DNA from: Streptomyces sp. NBC_00358
GTDB lineage: Bacteria; Actinomycetota; Actinomycetes; Streptomycetales; Streptomycetaceae
NCBI RefSeq assembly: GCF_036099295.1
Contig: NZ_CP107976.1
Location: forward strand, 1,922,001 to 1,986,000
Reading direction: 5' to 3'
Length of the DNA stretch: 64,000 nt
Shown piece after piece: positions 25,050 through 33,429 of the stretch; position 1 is the first letter of the stretch, and every line of letters starts with the position of its first letter. Under the pieces are notes generated by a model. That model saw only the letters and a list, made by a program, of their open reading frames with translations. It was not told the DNA's origin and did no database searches. The position numbers were made by a program, and so were the translations under genes.

Positions 25050-25940
25050 TCAGAGACTGCTCAGGGCGCCCGTGCGGCGCATCGCGAGGAGGTACACCAC
25101 GATGATCACGACGGGGACCGTGCCGAGCGCGGCGGCCATGGGCAGGTTCAGTTCGATGTTGGAGTAGACGACGTTGCCGATGAGCTGGGTCTTGCCGCCG
25201 ACGATCTGCACGGTGATGTAGTCGCCGAGGCTGAGCGAGAAGGTGAAGACCGAGCCGGCGGCCACGGACGGCAGGATCACCGGCAGCACCACCGACCGGA
25301 AGGTGCGGCTCGCGCGGGCCCCCAGGTCCGCGGACGCGTCGAGCAGGTTGGCGGGCAGTTGCTCCAGCGCCGTGTGGATCGGCAGGATCATGTACGGCAG
25401 CCAGAGGTAGGTCAGCGCGATGACCGCCGCGGTCAGTCCGTAGCCGGGGCCGCTCAGCCCGAAGGGCTTCAACACCCAGTCGGCGAGGCCACCTTGGGAC
25501 AGGATCAGCCGCCAGGCGTACACCTTGACGAGGTAACTCGCCCACAGCGGGGTGAGGATGGCGACGACGAGCAGCGGGCGGCGCCGGGGCTTGGCGATCC
25601 GGGCCGTGTAGAAGGCGATCGGGAAGGCGATCACCGCGCACAGGGCGGTGACCGCGAGGGCGACGCCGACGCTGCGCAGGATCACCTGGCGGTACACGGG
25701 CGTGGTGAAAAGCTGGTGGAAGTTGTCGGTGGACCAGATCTTCACGACCTCGGAGGTGAAGGAGTCCGTCGTCCAGAAGGCCGAGACGAACAGCACGGCC
25801 AGCGAGCCGAGATAGAGCACGACCAGCCAGAGCAGGGGTGCGGTCAGCAGCAGGGACAGCCGTAGCCGGGAGTGCCGGTGCAGTGTCCCGGCGAGCCGCC
25901 GGACGGGGGAGCGTCCGGCGGCCTGCGCGGTGGTGGTCAT
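25050..25940 (-). CDS. ABC importer permease, PotB-like
   Basis: A 296-residue permease. After a basic N-terminus come about six hydrophobic segments; the EAA-type loop reads DASADLGARASRTFRSVVLPVILPSVAAGSV, and FSLSLGDYITVQIVGG is a PotB hallmark. ATG 25940 lies eight bases after the binding-protein stop. Partner of the PotC-like permease. Confidence 0.88.
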   Translation of the reverse strand: MTTTAQAAGRSPVRRLAGTLHRHSRLRLSLLLTAPLLWLVVLYLGSLAVLFVSAFWTTDSFTSEVVKIWSTDNFHQLFTTPVYRQVILRSVGVALAVTALCAVIAFPIAFYTARIAKPRRRPLLVVAILTPLWASYLVKVYAWRLILSQGGLADWVLKPFGLSGPGYGLTAAVIALTYLWLPYMILPIHTALEQLPANLLDASADLGARASRTFRSVVLPVILPSVAAGSVFTFSLSLGDYITVQIVGGKTQLIGNVVYSNIELNLPMAAALGTVPVVIIVVYLLAMRRTGALSSL

Positions 25941-25947
25941 CGTTCGG

Positions 25948-27156
25948 TCAGCCCTTGATCTCGGTCCAGGCCTGGACCCACTTCGCGTACGGGACGCACT
26001 TGACGTCGGTGCGGCCGTCGAGGCACTGCTCGATGGGCGTGTTCCAGAACGCGATGTTCTTCCAGTAGCTCTCGTCGGTGGCGTGGAAGGTGTCGCAGAA
26101 GGTCTTGTCGCTGGTGTACCGGCACGCCAAGGCGTTGGAGGGGGCCTCACCGAAGTACTCGGCGACCTGGGCGTTCACCTTCGGCGAGATGATCCAGTCC
26201 ATCCATTTGTAGGCGCAGTTGGGGTGCTTGGCCTTGGCGGAGACCATCCACGTGTCGGACCAGCCGGTGGAACCCTCCTTGGGCACGAAGGCCTTCACCT
26301 TGGCGCCCTCGTCGGCCGTGAGGTTCGCGATGACCTGCCAGGTGGTGCCGACCACGGAGTCGCCGCTCTTGAACGCGGAGATCTCCTTGAGGTAGTCGCT
26401 CCAGTACTCCCCCACGTTCGCGCTCTGCTTCTTCAGCAGGTCCACGGCGGCGTCGAACTGCTTCTGGTCGAGCGCGTAGGGGTCCTTGATCTTCAACTCG
26501 GGCCTGGCGGACTTCAGATAGAGCGCGGCGTCGGCGATGTAGATCGGCGAGTCGTACGCGGTGACGTGGCCCTTGTACGGCGAGGCGTCGTCGAAGACCG
26601 CGGACCAGGACGTGGGGGCGGGGTTGACCTTCTGGGTGTTGTACATCAGGAGGTTGGCGCCCCGGCCGTGCGGGATGCCGTACATCTGGCCGTGGACGGA
26701 GTTCCAGGCGCCCTTCTTCAGGCCGCTGAAGACGTCCTTGTAGTTCGGTACGAGGCCGGTGTTGACCGGGGCCGCGTCGCCCGAGGCGATGAGGCGCAGG
26801 GAGGCGTCACCGGAGGCGGAGACCGCGTCGTACTGGCCGGTCTTCATCAGCTTGACCATCTCGTCCGAGCTGGCGGCCACCTTGGAGTTGACCTGGCATC
26901 CGGTCTGCTTCTCGAAGTCGCTGACCCAGTCGACCTTGGGGTCGTCGGAGCCGTCCTCGACATAGCCGGCCCAGGCGATCAGGTTGACCTGTCCCTCGGT
27001 CTTGCCGAGCTTGGACTGCGCCTTGAGGTCGGGCGGGTTGAGGCCGGTGGACCCGGAGGAGCCACTGCCGGACGATCCGCAGGCGGTGGCCGCGAGGAGC
27101 ACCGCGACGGCGGCGGCGGCCTTGAGAGTTGGGGTGAGGCGCACGGCGTACTCCAT
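25948..27156 (-). CDS. Polyamine-type substrate-binding lipoprotein, PotD-like
   Basis: A 402-residue extracellular binding protein, lipobox LAATAC followed by a Gly/Ser linker. Mature part contains VNLIAWAGYVEDGSDDPKVDWVSDFEKQTG, SSDEMVKLMKTGQYDAVSASGD and GTTWQVIANL, close to PotD/PotF. Ligand: polyamines, GABA-like or related amines. ATG 27156 has little ribosome site; GTG 27144, with GGAG six bases upstream, is a fair alternative. First permease follows seven bases later. Confidence 0.88.
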   Translation of the reverse strand: MEYAVRLTPTLKAAAAVAVLLAATACGSSGSGSSGSTGLNPPDLKAQSKLGKTEGQVNLIAWAGYVEDGSDDPKVDWVSDFEKQTGCQVNSKVAASSDEMVKLMKTGQYDAVSASGDASLRLIASGDAAPVNTGLVPNYKDVFSGLKKGAWNSVHGQMYGIPHGRGANLLMYNTQKVNPAPTSWSAVFDDASPYKGHVTAYDSPIYIADAALYLKSARPELKIKDPYALDQKQFDAAVDLLKKQSANVGEYWSDYLKEISAFKSGDSVVGTTWQVIANLTADEGAKVKAFVPKEGSTGWSDTWMVSAKAKHPNCAYKWMDWIISPKVNAQVAEYFGEAPSNALACRYTSDKTFCDTFHATDESYWKNIAFWNTPIEQCLDGRTDVKCVPYAKWVQAWTEIKG

Positions 27157-27182
27157 ACGTGACGGGGGACTTGTCGGGAGAG

Positions 27183-28232
27183 TCAGCGGGGGTCGGGGAC
27201 CTGGAAGGCGTGACGGCGGTGCCACCGGAGCCGGACCCGGGTGCCGCGCAGGGCGGCGACGTCCTCGGAGGAGGTCTCCAGGTTCTGCTGGAGCGCGGTG
27301 AGACGGCCGCCCGCGTCGAGGTCCACCAGGAAGCGGGTGGCGTCGCCCAGGTAGACGACCTCGGCGACGGTGCCGGCGGCGGTGGAGTGCTCCGCCTCGC
27401 CGTCCTGGGCGTCGGCCTCGGCGGACTCCTTCAGGACCCGGATCTTCTCGGGCCGGATGCTGTACGTGCCCGGGGCTCCGACGACCTGCTGCGCCGACTG
27501 GCCGTCGAGGAGGTTCGAGGTTCCGACGAAGCCCGCGACGAACGGCGTGGCGGGGCGCTCGTAGATCTCGGCCGGGGTGCCGACCTGTTCGATGCGGCCC
27601 TGGTGGAAGACGGCGATGCGGTCGCTCATCGTCAGGGCCTCCTCCTGGTCGTGGGTGACGAACACGAAGGTGATGCCGACCTCGCGCTGGATCGCCTTGA
27701 GTTCGACCTGCATCTGCTCGCGCAGCTTGAGGTCGAGGGCGCCGAGGGGCTCGTCGAGCAGCAGGACGCGGGGGCGGCCGACCAGGGCCCTGGCGAGGGC
27801 GACGCGCTGGCGCTGGCCTCCGGAGAGCTGGCCGGGGCGGCGTCGGCCGAACCCTTCCAGACGTACGTCGGCGAGCGCCTTGCGGGCCCGGACGAGCCGC
27901 TCGGCCTTCTTCACCTTGCGGACCTTGAGGCCGTAGGCGACGTTCTCCTCGACGGTCATGTGCGGGAACAGGGCGTAGTCCTGGAAGACGGTGTGCACGT
28001 CCCGTTCGAAGGGGGCGAGACCGGTGACCTCCTGGCCGGCCAGTTCGATCCGGCCCTCGGTCGGGCTCTCGAATCCGGCGATCATCCGCAGCACGGTCGT
28101 CTTGCCCGAGCCGGACGGGCCGAGCATCGAGAAGAACTCGCCGTCGGCTATCTCCAGATCGACTCCGGCCACGGCGGTCGTCTCGCCGAACGCCTTTCGC
28201 AGGCCCTGGAGCCGGATCGCCTTTGCCTCCAT
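27183..28232 (-). CDS. ABC importer ATPase, PotA-like
   Basis: A 349-residue ATPase: Walker A GPSGSGKT (38-45), Q-loop [26 protein letters not shown], signature LSGGQ (136-140), D160/E161, H-loop [19 protein letters not shown], then a C-terminal TOBE domain starting near [11 protein letters not shown]. First gene of the operon, divergent from a GntR regulator, with AAAGG before the ATG. Couples ATP hydrolysis to import through the two permeases. Confidence 0.92.
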   Translation of the reverse strand: MEAKAIRLQGLRKAFGETTAVAGVDLEIADGEFFSMLGPSGSGKTTVLRMIAGFESPTEGRIELAGQEVTGLAPFERDVHTVFQDYALFPHMTVEENVAYGLKVRKVKKAERLVRARKALADVRLEGFGRRRPGQLSGGQRQRVALARALVGRPRVLLLDEPLGALDLKLREQMQVELKAIQREVGITFVFVTHDQEEALTMSDRIAVFHQGRIEQVGTPAEIYERPATPFVAGFVGTSNLLDGQSAQQVVGAPGTYSIRPEKIRVLKESAEADAQDGEAEHSTAAGTVAEVVYLGDATRFLVDLDAGGRLTALQQNLETSSEDVAALRGTRVRLRWHRRHAFQVPDPR

Positions 28233-28314
28233 GGGCGGGGAACCTTTCTGGTGCGGAGGTACGTTTGCAACACTGACCGGAAAGATATGAAGTCATAGTT
28301 CAAACTTCAAGACC

Positions 28315-28329
28315 CCTTTAGAGTAAAGG
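28315..28329. promoter_or_regulatory. Inverted repeat in the importer/GntR gap
   Basis: CCTTTA-GAG-TAAAGG is a perfect 6-3-6 dyad 27 bases before the GntR start, in an AT-rich island that also holds ATGAAGTCAT (28287-28296). It is the best candidate operator for the GntR protein encoded next to it. Confidence 0.5.
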
Positions 28330-28355
28330 TTGAGTCAACGCACAAGGTGGTGACC

Positions 28356-29174
28356 GTGAAGCAACACAGGGGCGACGGCGTTCGCAGAGCCGTCTTCACT
28401 CCCGTGGACAACCGCGCGCGCGTCGAGACGGTCGTACACCGGATCGGCGACGCCATCGAGCTCGGGCTGCTCGCCGACGGGGAGCAACTCCCCGGGGAGA
28501 TGGAGCTGGCCGGGCAGCTCGGCGTGTCCACGGTCACCCTGCGCGAGGCCCTCATGGCCCTGCGGCAGCAGGGGCTGGTCACGACGCGGCGGGGGCGGGG
28601 CGGCGGCAGCTTCGTCTCCCTGCCCGAAGTCCCGGGCGAGGAGCGGCTGCTGGCGAGGCTGGCGAGCTGGAGCACGGAGGAGCTGCGCGACCTGGGCGAC
28701 CACTGGGCGGCCCTGTCCGGGGCGGCCGCCCGGCTCGCGGCGCAGCGGACGGAACCGGACGACCTCAAGGCACTGCGGCGCACCCTGGACGACCTGGCGT
28801 CCGCCGAGGACGCGGCCGCCCGCAGCCGCGTCTACGGCCGCTTCCATGTCGAGCTCGCGGCGGCGGCGCAGTCCGCCCGGCTGACCCGTGAACAGGTCGT
28901 ACTCCAGACCGAGGTGGGCGCGCTGATGTGCCTCGTGCTCGGAGACGACGAATATCGTGAAGAAGTCGCCGACCGTCACCGCTCCGTAATCTCGGCCGTG
29001 CAAGATGGTGCCCACGATTCGGCCAGAGCACTGGCCGAACGGTGCGTACAGGACTCGACGGCGCGGCTCATCACCCTCCGCCTCTCGATGCCGCGCGCCG
29101 TGTCAGGTCCGCGTCCACTGGAGGGCACCCATGAGCAGGAGCCCCGCTCCGGTCGGCGCGACGGCGACTCTTGA
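28356..29174 (+). CDS. GntR-family (FadR-type) regulator
   Basis: A 272-residue regulator: winged helix at about 20-85 (LPGEMELAGQLGVSTVTLREALMALRQQGLVTTRRGRGGGSF) and an FCD-like helical effector domain ending near residue 245. GTG 28356 is chosen because CACAAGG lies eight bases upstream; GTG 28347 is the longest option. Divergent from the polyamine-type importer and overlapping the cache-domain gene, it probably represses the importer when the amine is scarce. The last 25 codons run over the next gene's start and look unstructured. Confidence 0.85.
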   Translation: MKQHRGDGVRRAVFTPVDNRARVETVVHRIGDAIELGLLADGEQLPGEMELAGQLGVSTVTLREALMALRQQGLVTTRRGRGGGSFVSLPEVPGEERLLARLASWSTEELRDLGDHWAALSGAAARLAAQRTEPDDLKALRRTLDDLASAEDAAARSRVYGRFHVELAAAAQSARLTREQVVLQTEVGALMCLVLGDDEYREEVADRHRSVISAVQDGAHDSARALAERCVQDSTARLITLRLSMPRAVSGPRPLEGTHEQEPRSGRRDGDS

Positions 29175-29925
29175 CGCGACCCCCGGGGCGACGACCGCCG
29201 AGGCGGCCGTCGCGGCGCAGGTCCGCTGTGCGCTGGAGGCCGTCTTCGCCGCGGTCGCCGACACCCGGGCCGATACGACCGCACTGCTCACCCGCGTCGC
29301 CGCGCAGGGCCGCCGTCCCGCGACGGTGGACCTGGCGGCACTGCGCCCGGGGCTCCATCTGCGGCTCACCCGGCAGGAGTTGGTGTCGGGCGCCGGCTTC
29401 GTGGCGGCACCCGGCCTGCTCCGTGACGTACCGGCGTGGCTGGAATGGTGGCAGCAGGGCTCCGACGGGGGCGTACGGCCCCTGCTGCTCGACCTCGATC
29501 CGGCGCACTCCGCGTACTCCGACTACACGCACTGGGACTGGTTCGCGCTCCCCCGCGACACCGGGCAGCGCGCCGTGGCCGGACCGTACGTCGACTACCT
29601 CTGCTCCGACGAGTACAGCCTGACCCTGTCCGCGCCGGTCCATGTGGAGGACCGTTTCGTGGGGGTCGCCGCGGCCGACGTGTATCTGCGGCACTTCGAG
29701 GGCGCGGTCGTCCCGCTCCTCCAACGGCTGCCCGGGGCCGCCTACTTGGTGAACGCACGAGGCCGGGTGGCCGCGTCCGCCGACCCGGCGCACCTGGCCG
29801 GATCACTCACCAAGGGCCCGGACTTCGGGGCCGTGCTGGCGGCGGCCCGGCCCACGCGTCACGAGGGCCTGCGGCTCGTCCCCTGCGACGGCGTCCCCCT
29901 CGTCCTCGTCCTGCCCGCCGACTGA
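29131..29925 (+). CDS. Cache (PDC)-domain protein, soluble, no output domain
   Basis: A 264-residue protein starting inside the GntR gene (44-base overlap; GGAGGG before ATG 29131). It carries a PDC/cache-type small-molecule sensing fold: SGAGFVAAPGLLRDVPAWLEWW, HWDWFALPRDTGQRAVAGPYVDYLCSDEYSLTLSAPV and FVGVAAADVYL. No membrane segment or kinase, cyclase or methyl-accepting domain follows, so it is a free-standing sensor. Coupling to a GntR gene beside an amine importer suggests it senses the same ligand, perhaps by binding the regulator. Confidence 0.75.
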   Translation: MSRSPAPVGATATLDATPGATTAEAAVAAQVRCALEAVFAAVADTRADTTALLTRVAAQGRRPATVDLAALRPGLHLRLTRQELVSGAGFVAAPGLLRDVPAWLEWWQQGSDGGVRPLLLDLDPAHSAYSDYTHWDWFALPRDTGQRAVAGPYVDYLCSDEYSLTLSAPVHVEDRFVGVAAADVYLRHFEGAVVPLLQRLPGAAYLVNARGRVAASADPAHLAGSLTKGPDFGAVLAAARPTRHEGLRLVPCDGVPLVLVLPAD

Positions 29926-29955
29926 ACACCAGGGACGCACCCGCACACGCACCCA

Positions 29956-29976
29956 GCCGGGAACACGACACCCGGC
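29956..29976. terminator. Weak hairpin between convergent genes
   Basis: GCCGGG and CCCGGC separated by nine bases lie between the cache-protein and MmyB-like genes. The stem is short and there is no T-run. Confidence 0.3.
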
Positions 29977-30017
29977 CACCCGAGTCGCCCGCGTGGCGCC
30001 GGCCGGGTCGGGGTGCG

Positions 30018-30677
30018 TCACACCGCGCGCAGCTCCGCCGCGCCGTTGCGGGTCTTGCGGGTCCTGCTCGGTCCGCCCCGGACCGGTCGGACCGCCTCGC
30101 GCAGTACCAGGGTCATCCGCGAGTAGCCCATGTCCCGGAGGGACTTGGGGGTGTCGTCGACGATCCGGCAGTCGGTGCTGCCCCAGCGCGGGTCGGGGTG
30201 CACCAACGGGCGAACGGCCCCGTCGTGCTCGACCGCGCGCGGTCCGACCGCTGCGATCCAGTGCGGCAGGCCGTGCCGATAGGCGGCGTCCATGATCGGG
30301 TCCAGGGCGATGTCCCGGCGGATCGCCTGGAGTCCGCGGTCCTGGCCGTTCCGCTCCACCGCCGCCGCGAAGTGCGCGAGCATCGGCAGACACCAACTCG
30401 ACTCGTGCTCGCCGAGGATCGATCCCGCGTCCGGGTGGAACAGCACGAACCGAAGGAAGTTGTCGCCCGGCATGGCGGTCGGATGGGCGCCGACGCCGTC
30501 GAAAAGTGTCCGGAACGCGGCGTTGGACAGGACGACGTCCCAGCGGTGGTCGAAGACGACGGAGGGGAAGGTGACGGCCTCGATCAGCGTGGCGTAGTCC
30601 TGGAGGTACGCCTGCGCTTCGAGACTCTCGGGGACAGGTCGCGGCTGGGACCGCTGCCTTCCTGCCTGGTACGCCAT
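30018..30677 (-). CDS. MmyB-like ligand-binding protein lacking a HTH
   Basis: A 219-residue protein matching the PAS-like MmyB/XRE C-terminal ligand-binding domain: TFPSVVFDHRWDVVLSNAAFRTLFDG, then NFLRFVLFHPDAGSILGEHESSW, and a C-terminal HPDPRWGSTDCRIVDDTPKSLRDMGY. Usual MmyB regulators have an 80-residue HTH in front; here translation starts about 40 residues before the domain, with only a basic, Gln-rich tail. It is divergent from the XRE/M78/membrane-protein operon and may be its sensor or anti-regulator. Confidence 0.78.
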   Translation of the reverse strand: MAYQAGRQRSQPRPVPESLEAQAYLQDYATLIEAVTFPSVVFDHRWDVVLSNAAFRTLFDGVGAHPTAMPGDNFLRFVLFHPDAGSILGEHESSWCLPMLAHFAAAVERNGQDRGLQAIRRDIALDPIMDAAYRHGLPHWIAAVGPRAVEHDGAVRPLVHPDPRWGSTDCRIVDDTPKSLRDMGYSRMTLVLREAVRPVRGGPSRTRKTRNGAAELRAV

Positions 30678-30787
30678 CGGGAGGTCACCCCTCTTGCCTC
30701 TGCGGCCTTCACGCGGCGCCCCGATCCTGCTTCCCCGGGGACAGGCGTGTCAACTATCGTGGCATTCGGCGCTCGTTGACGGCTGAA

Positions 30788-30809
30788 TCTCGCCACAGTT
30801 GTGGCGAGA
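30788..30809. promoter_or_regulatory. Perfect dyad in the MmyB-like/XRE gap
   Basis: TCTCGCCAC-AGTT-GTGGCGAGA is a perfect 9-bp inverted repeat in the 270-base divergent gap. Its place, roughly midway, suits an operator for the XRE protein controlling both directions. Nothing else in the gap stands out. Confidence 0.5.
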
Positions 30810-30947
30810 CCTGGATGTGAGTTCGAGGAACGGGCTACGCTCCGGTTGGCTCCCCGGTCTTGCAGCCGGGATGGTTTCTGACCTTCGTGTCCACATGGTT
30901 CCCGAACTTCGTGAGAGCCACCTGAGAGAGACGTAGGAGATCTGTCG

Positions 30948-31604
30948 GTGACGGATGGCTTCGAGGTTCCGTGCGCCACGGCGACGGTTCTGCTGCAGGC
31001 CGTCGTGGCCAGGGTCACCGCACTCGCCGACCGGCTCGGCGTACCGCACGCCGAGGTGTTCGACGTCCGACGGCTGTCGGGCGAGTCCGGCGTCCCCGAA
31101 CCGGTGGTGAAGGCCCTGCTCAACGGCCGCCCCGCGGGGGAGCCCGACCTGCAGGCGCGGTTCCTGCAACGCCTGGACCTGCTGCGCCGCACCCGGCTCA
31201 AGCCCAACGGGCGCCGCTACACCCAGCAGGAGATCGCCGACGGCGCCGGCATGTCGCGCCAGCAGGCGGGCGCCCTCATCAACGGCGACCGGCGCCCGAC
31301 CATGGAGCACTGCGACGCCATCCAGCGCTTCTTCCGGGTGCACGCCGGGTTCCTCACCGCCGAGGACTCCGAAGCGCTCGTGGGTGCCCTCCAACGCTCG
31401 GAACAAGAACTCCTGCAACGGCTCGCCGACCGCGAACGAGCGGCGGTCTCCGTAGCGCGCGACCCGCTGGAGCGGCTCCTCCTCGACCACGGCGTCCGCG
31501 GAATCGCCTGGCGTGCCGCGCAGTTGCCCACCGACCAGCACCGGGACAAGGTCGCCGAGTGGCTGGACATGCTTCTGGAGAGCGTCAAACGGCCAGAGTC
31601 GTGA
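30948..31604 (+). CDS. XRE-family DNA-binding protein
   Basis: A 218-residue regulator. The helix-turn-helix is central (about 91-118: YTQQEIADGAGMSRQQAGALINGDRRP), flanked by a helical N-terminal part of about 85 residues and a helical C-terminal part. GTG 30948 is preceded by GGAG. It leads an operon with an M78-like metallopeptidase and a membrane protein. XRE/M78 pairs are known where the peptidase cleaves or inactivates the repressor (ImmA/ImmR, IrrE/DdrO); that is the natural model here. Confidence 0.83.
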   Translation: MTDGFEVPCATATVLLQAVVARVTALADRLGVPHAEVFDVRRLSGESGVPEPVVKALLNGRPAGEPDLQARFLQRLDLLRRTRLKPNGRRYTQQEIADGAGMSRQQAGALINGDRRPTMEHCDAIQRFFRVHAGFLTAEDSEALVGALQRSEQELLQRLADRERAAVSVARDPLERLLLDHGVRGIAWRAAQLPTDQHRDKVAEWLDMLLESVKRPES

Positions 31605-31618
31605 GCCGGGGGAGATCA

Positions 31619-32167
31619 GTGGGCATCGGAAGGGAAATGCGCCGCCTGTGCGGCGAGTTGGTCTCGGAGCTCTCGTTGCCGGCACCGGCGGCACCCGCCG
31701 ACCTCTACTCCGCGCTGTGCAGCGCGATGAGCACCCGCCGCGGCCGTCCCGTCCGGTTCCGTACGGCCGTCTTCCCGCCCGGCACCGCCAGCGGCCTGTG
31801 GCTCGACATGGCCGAACAGGACCTCGTCGTCATCGAGGAACGCACCGCGCCCGACCACCAGTTGGTGATCCTCGGCCACGAGCTGTGGCACATGCAGGCC
31901 GGGCACTGCACCCATCATGTCGACGGTGCGGCCGTCGCGGCACGCTTACTCAGCGACAGCGCGGACCTTCAGGCCACCGTCCTGAAGGTGGCCGCGCGGA
32001 CCCGCTTCGACCTCGCCGACGAGCAGGAGGCCGAGAGTTTCGGACTCCTGCTCGCCAGCAAGTGCCGTACGTGGCTGGCCGGTTCGTCACTCCGCGGCCC
32101 GGTGCAGCGGCACGGTCTGGCCGGTCGCATCGAGGCGTCGCTCGGCTGTCACGGACCGCGGGACTGA
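31619..32167 (+). CDS. ImmA/IrrE-like (M78) metallopeptidase
   Basis: A 182-residue protein with a zinc-peptidase motif HELWH (87-91) followed by H96, as in ImmA/IrrE proteins. It has WLDMAEQDLVVIEERTAPDHQLVILG before it and LADEQEAESFGLLLASK after it, the latter supplying the glutamate of the M78 family. No membrane segment. GTG 31619 has GGGGGAG six bases upstream and lies 14 bases after the XRE stop. Likely partner-specific protease acting on the adjacent XRE regulator, or a toxin-like component, as such genes are often labelled. Confidence 0.82.
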   Translation: MGIGREMRRLCGELVSELSLPAPAAPADLYSALCSAMSTRRGRPVRFRTAVFPPGTASGLWLDMAEQDLVVIEERTAPDHQLVILGHELWHMQAGHCTHHVDGAAVAARLLSDSADLQATVLKVAARTRFDLADEQEAESFGLLLASKCRTWLAGSSLRGPVQRHGLAGRIEASLGCHGPRD

Positions 32168-32180
32168 AGGTCCCCGAGCC

Positions 32181-33407
32181 ATGGACGGATCCAGCTACTA
32201 CATCCCGGCCGTCGCCATGGGCGCCGCGATCGCCTTCAAGGGGCCCGCGCTGCTGCGTGGCTGGCGCGACCCGCTGCTGCGCTCCGTGGGCGTCCTGCTC
32301 GCCCTCGCCGGCCTGGTGTTCCTCTTCGCGGCCCCGCCGACGATCGCCGAGGTCAACGACCTCACGGGGATACCCAACTTCTCGGCACCCCTGGTCTACT
32401 GCCTGTTGAGCGCCTACAGCGCCTCCTGTCTCGTGCTGATCATCAACTGGCGGGGCGGACCGCCCGAGGAGACCCGTCGGCTGTCCCGGCGCTGGATCCT
32501 CGGGTACACCGTGGTGGGCGTCGCCCTGATCGTGCTGTTCGTCCTCGGGGACGCCCCCGTCGAGCGGCTGCGGGATCTCGACACCTACTACGCCAACACC
32601 CCCTTCATCCGCGAGATGATCGTGCTCTACCTCGGGTCGCTCACCGTCGCCGGTGTCGCGATGAACGTCATGTGCTGGCGCTGGGCGATCCAGGTACGCG
32701 GCCGGCTGCGCGCCGGACTGGTGATCATCGCGTTCGGATCGCTGTGCAACGTCCCCTATTCGGCGACCAAGTTCACCGCCGTGGTGGCCCGCTGGAACGG
32801 CGTGGACCTCGACGGCCTGAGCACCGATGTGGCACCCATGCTGGCCTCGGCCGGGGCCCAGATCACCGCGGTCGGGTTCTGCCTTCCGCTGGCCTGGCGG
32901 CGCATCGGGGACAGCTGGAACACCTGGTCCACGTACCGCAGGCTGGGGCCCTTGTGGCGCGAACTGAAGCCGGTCTCCTTGCCTGCGGACCGCGCGGTGC
33001 GGATCTCCTGGTGGGCGCCCGCCGAACTCCAGGTCACCCAGCGGGAATCCGACATCCATGACGGCATGCTGAGCCTCTACCCCTACTTCGACTCCGATGT
33101 GCGCACCCGGGCCTACTGCGCCGCGGTCACGGCGGGCTCCTCCCCCGCCGAGGCGCACGCCGAGGCGGACGCCGCGATGGTCACACGCGCGGTGCGGGCC
33201 AGGGCCGCCGACCCTGAAGGCCGCGTCATCAGCTCGGCGGAGACGGCCGCCGCGGCGCCCGCGACGCGATCCCCGTTCGGGCACAACGACGGTCCGCGCG
33301 ACCTCGTGCGCATGTCCGTCGCCCTGCGCCGGTCACCCGTCGTCGCGGCCGCCCGGGGGCGGACGACGACCGGACCGGAGAAGGACGCCCGCGAGCCGGC
33401 GGGTTAG
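32181..33407 (+). CDS. Seven-helix MAB_1171c-like membrane protein
   Basis: A 408-residue integral membrane protein with about seven hydrophobic segments in the first 240 residues (for example FSAPLVYCLLSAYSASCLVLIINW, ILGYTVVGVALIVLFVLG and MIVLYLGSLTVAGVAMNVMCW). A cytoplasmic tail of about 160 residues follows, containing ELQVTQRESDIHDGMLSLYPYFD. That tail is characteristic of the actinobacterial family annotated as MAB_1171c putative transporter. It starts 13 bases after the metallopeptidase stop. Function is unknown; a receptor role for an external signal that triggers the peptidase is attractive but is inference. Confidence 0.75.
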   Translation: MDGSSYYIPAVAMGAAIAFKGPALLRGWRDPLLRSVGVLLALAGLVFLFAAPPTIAEVNDLTGIPNFSAPLVYCLLSAYSASCLVLIINWRGGPPEETRRLSRRWILGYTVVGVALIVLFVLGDAPVERLRDLDTYYANTPFIREMIVLYLGSLTVAGVAMNVMCWRWAIQVRGRLRAGLVIIAFGSLCNVPYSATKFTAVVARWNGVDLDGLSTDVAPMLASAGAQITAVGFCLPLAWRRIGDSWNTWSTYRRLGPLWRELKPVSLPADRAVRISWWAPAELQVTQRESDIHDGMLSLYPYFDSDVRTRAYCAAVTAGSSPAEAHAEADAAMVTRAVRARAADPEGRVISSAETAAAAPATRSPFGHNDGPRDLVRMSVALRRSPVVAAARGRTTTGPEKDAREPAG

Positions 33408-33429
33408 CCGTGACGGGCGCCGAGTGCCC

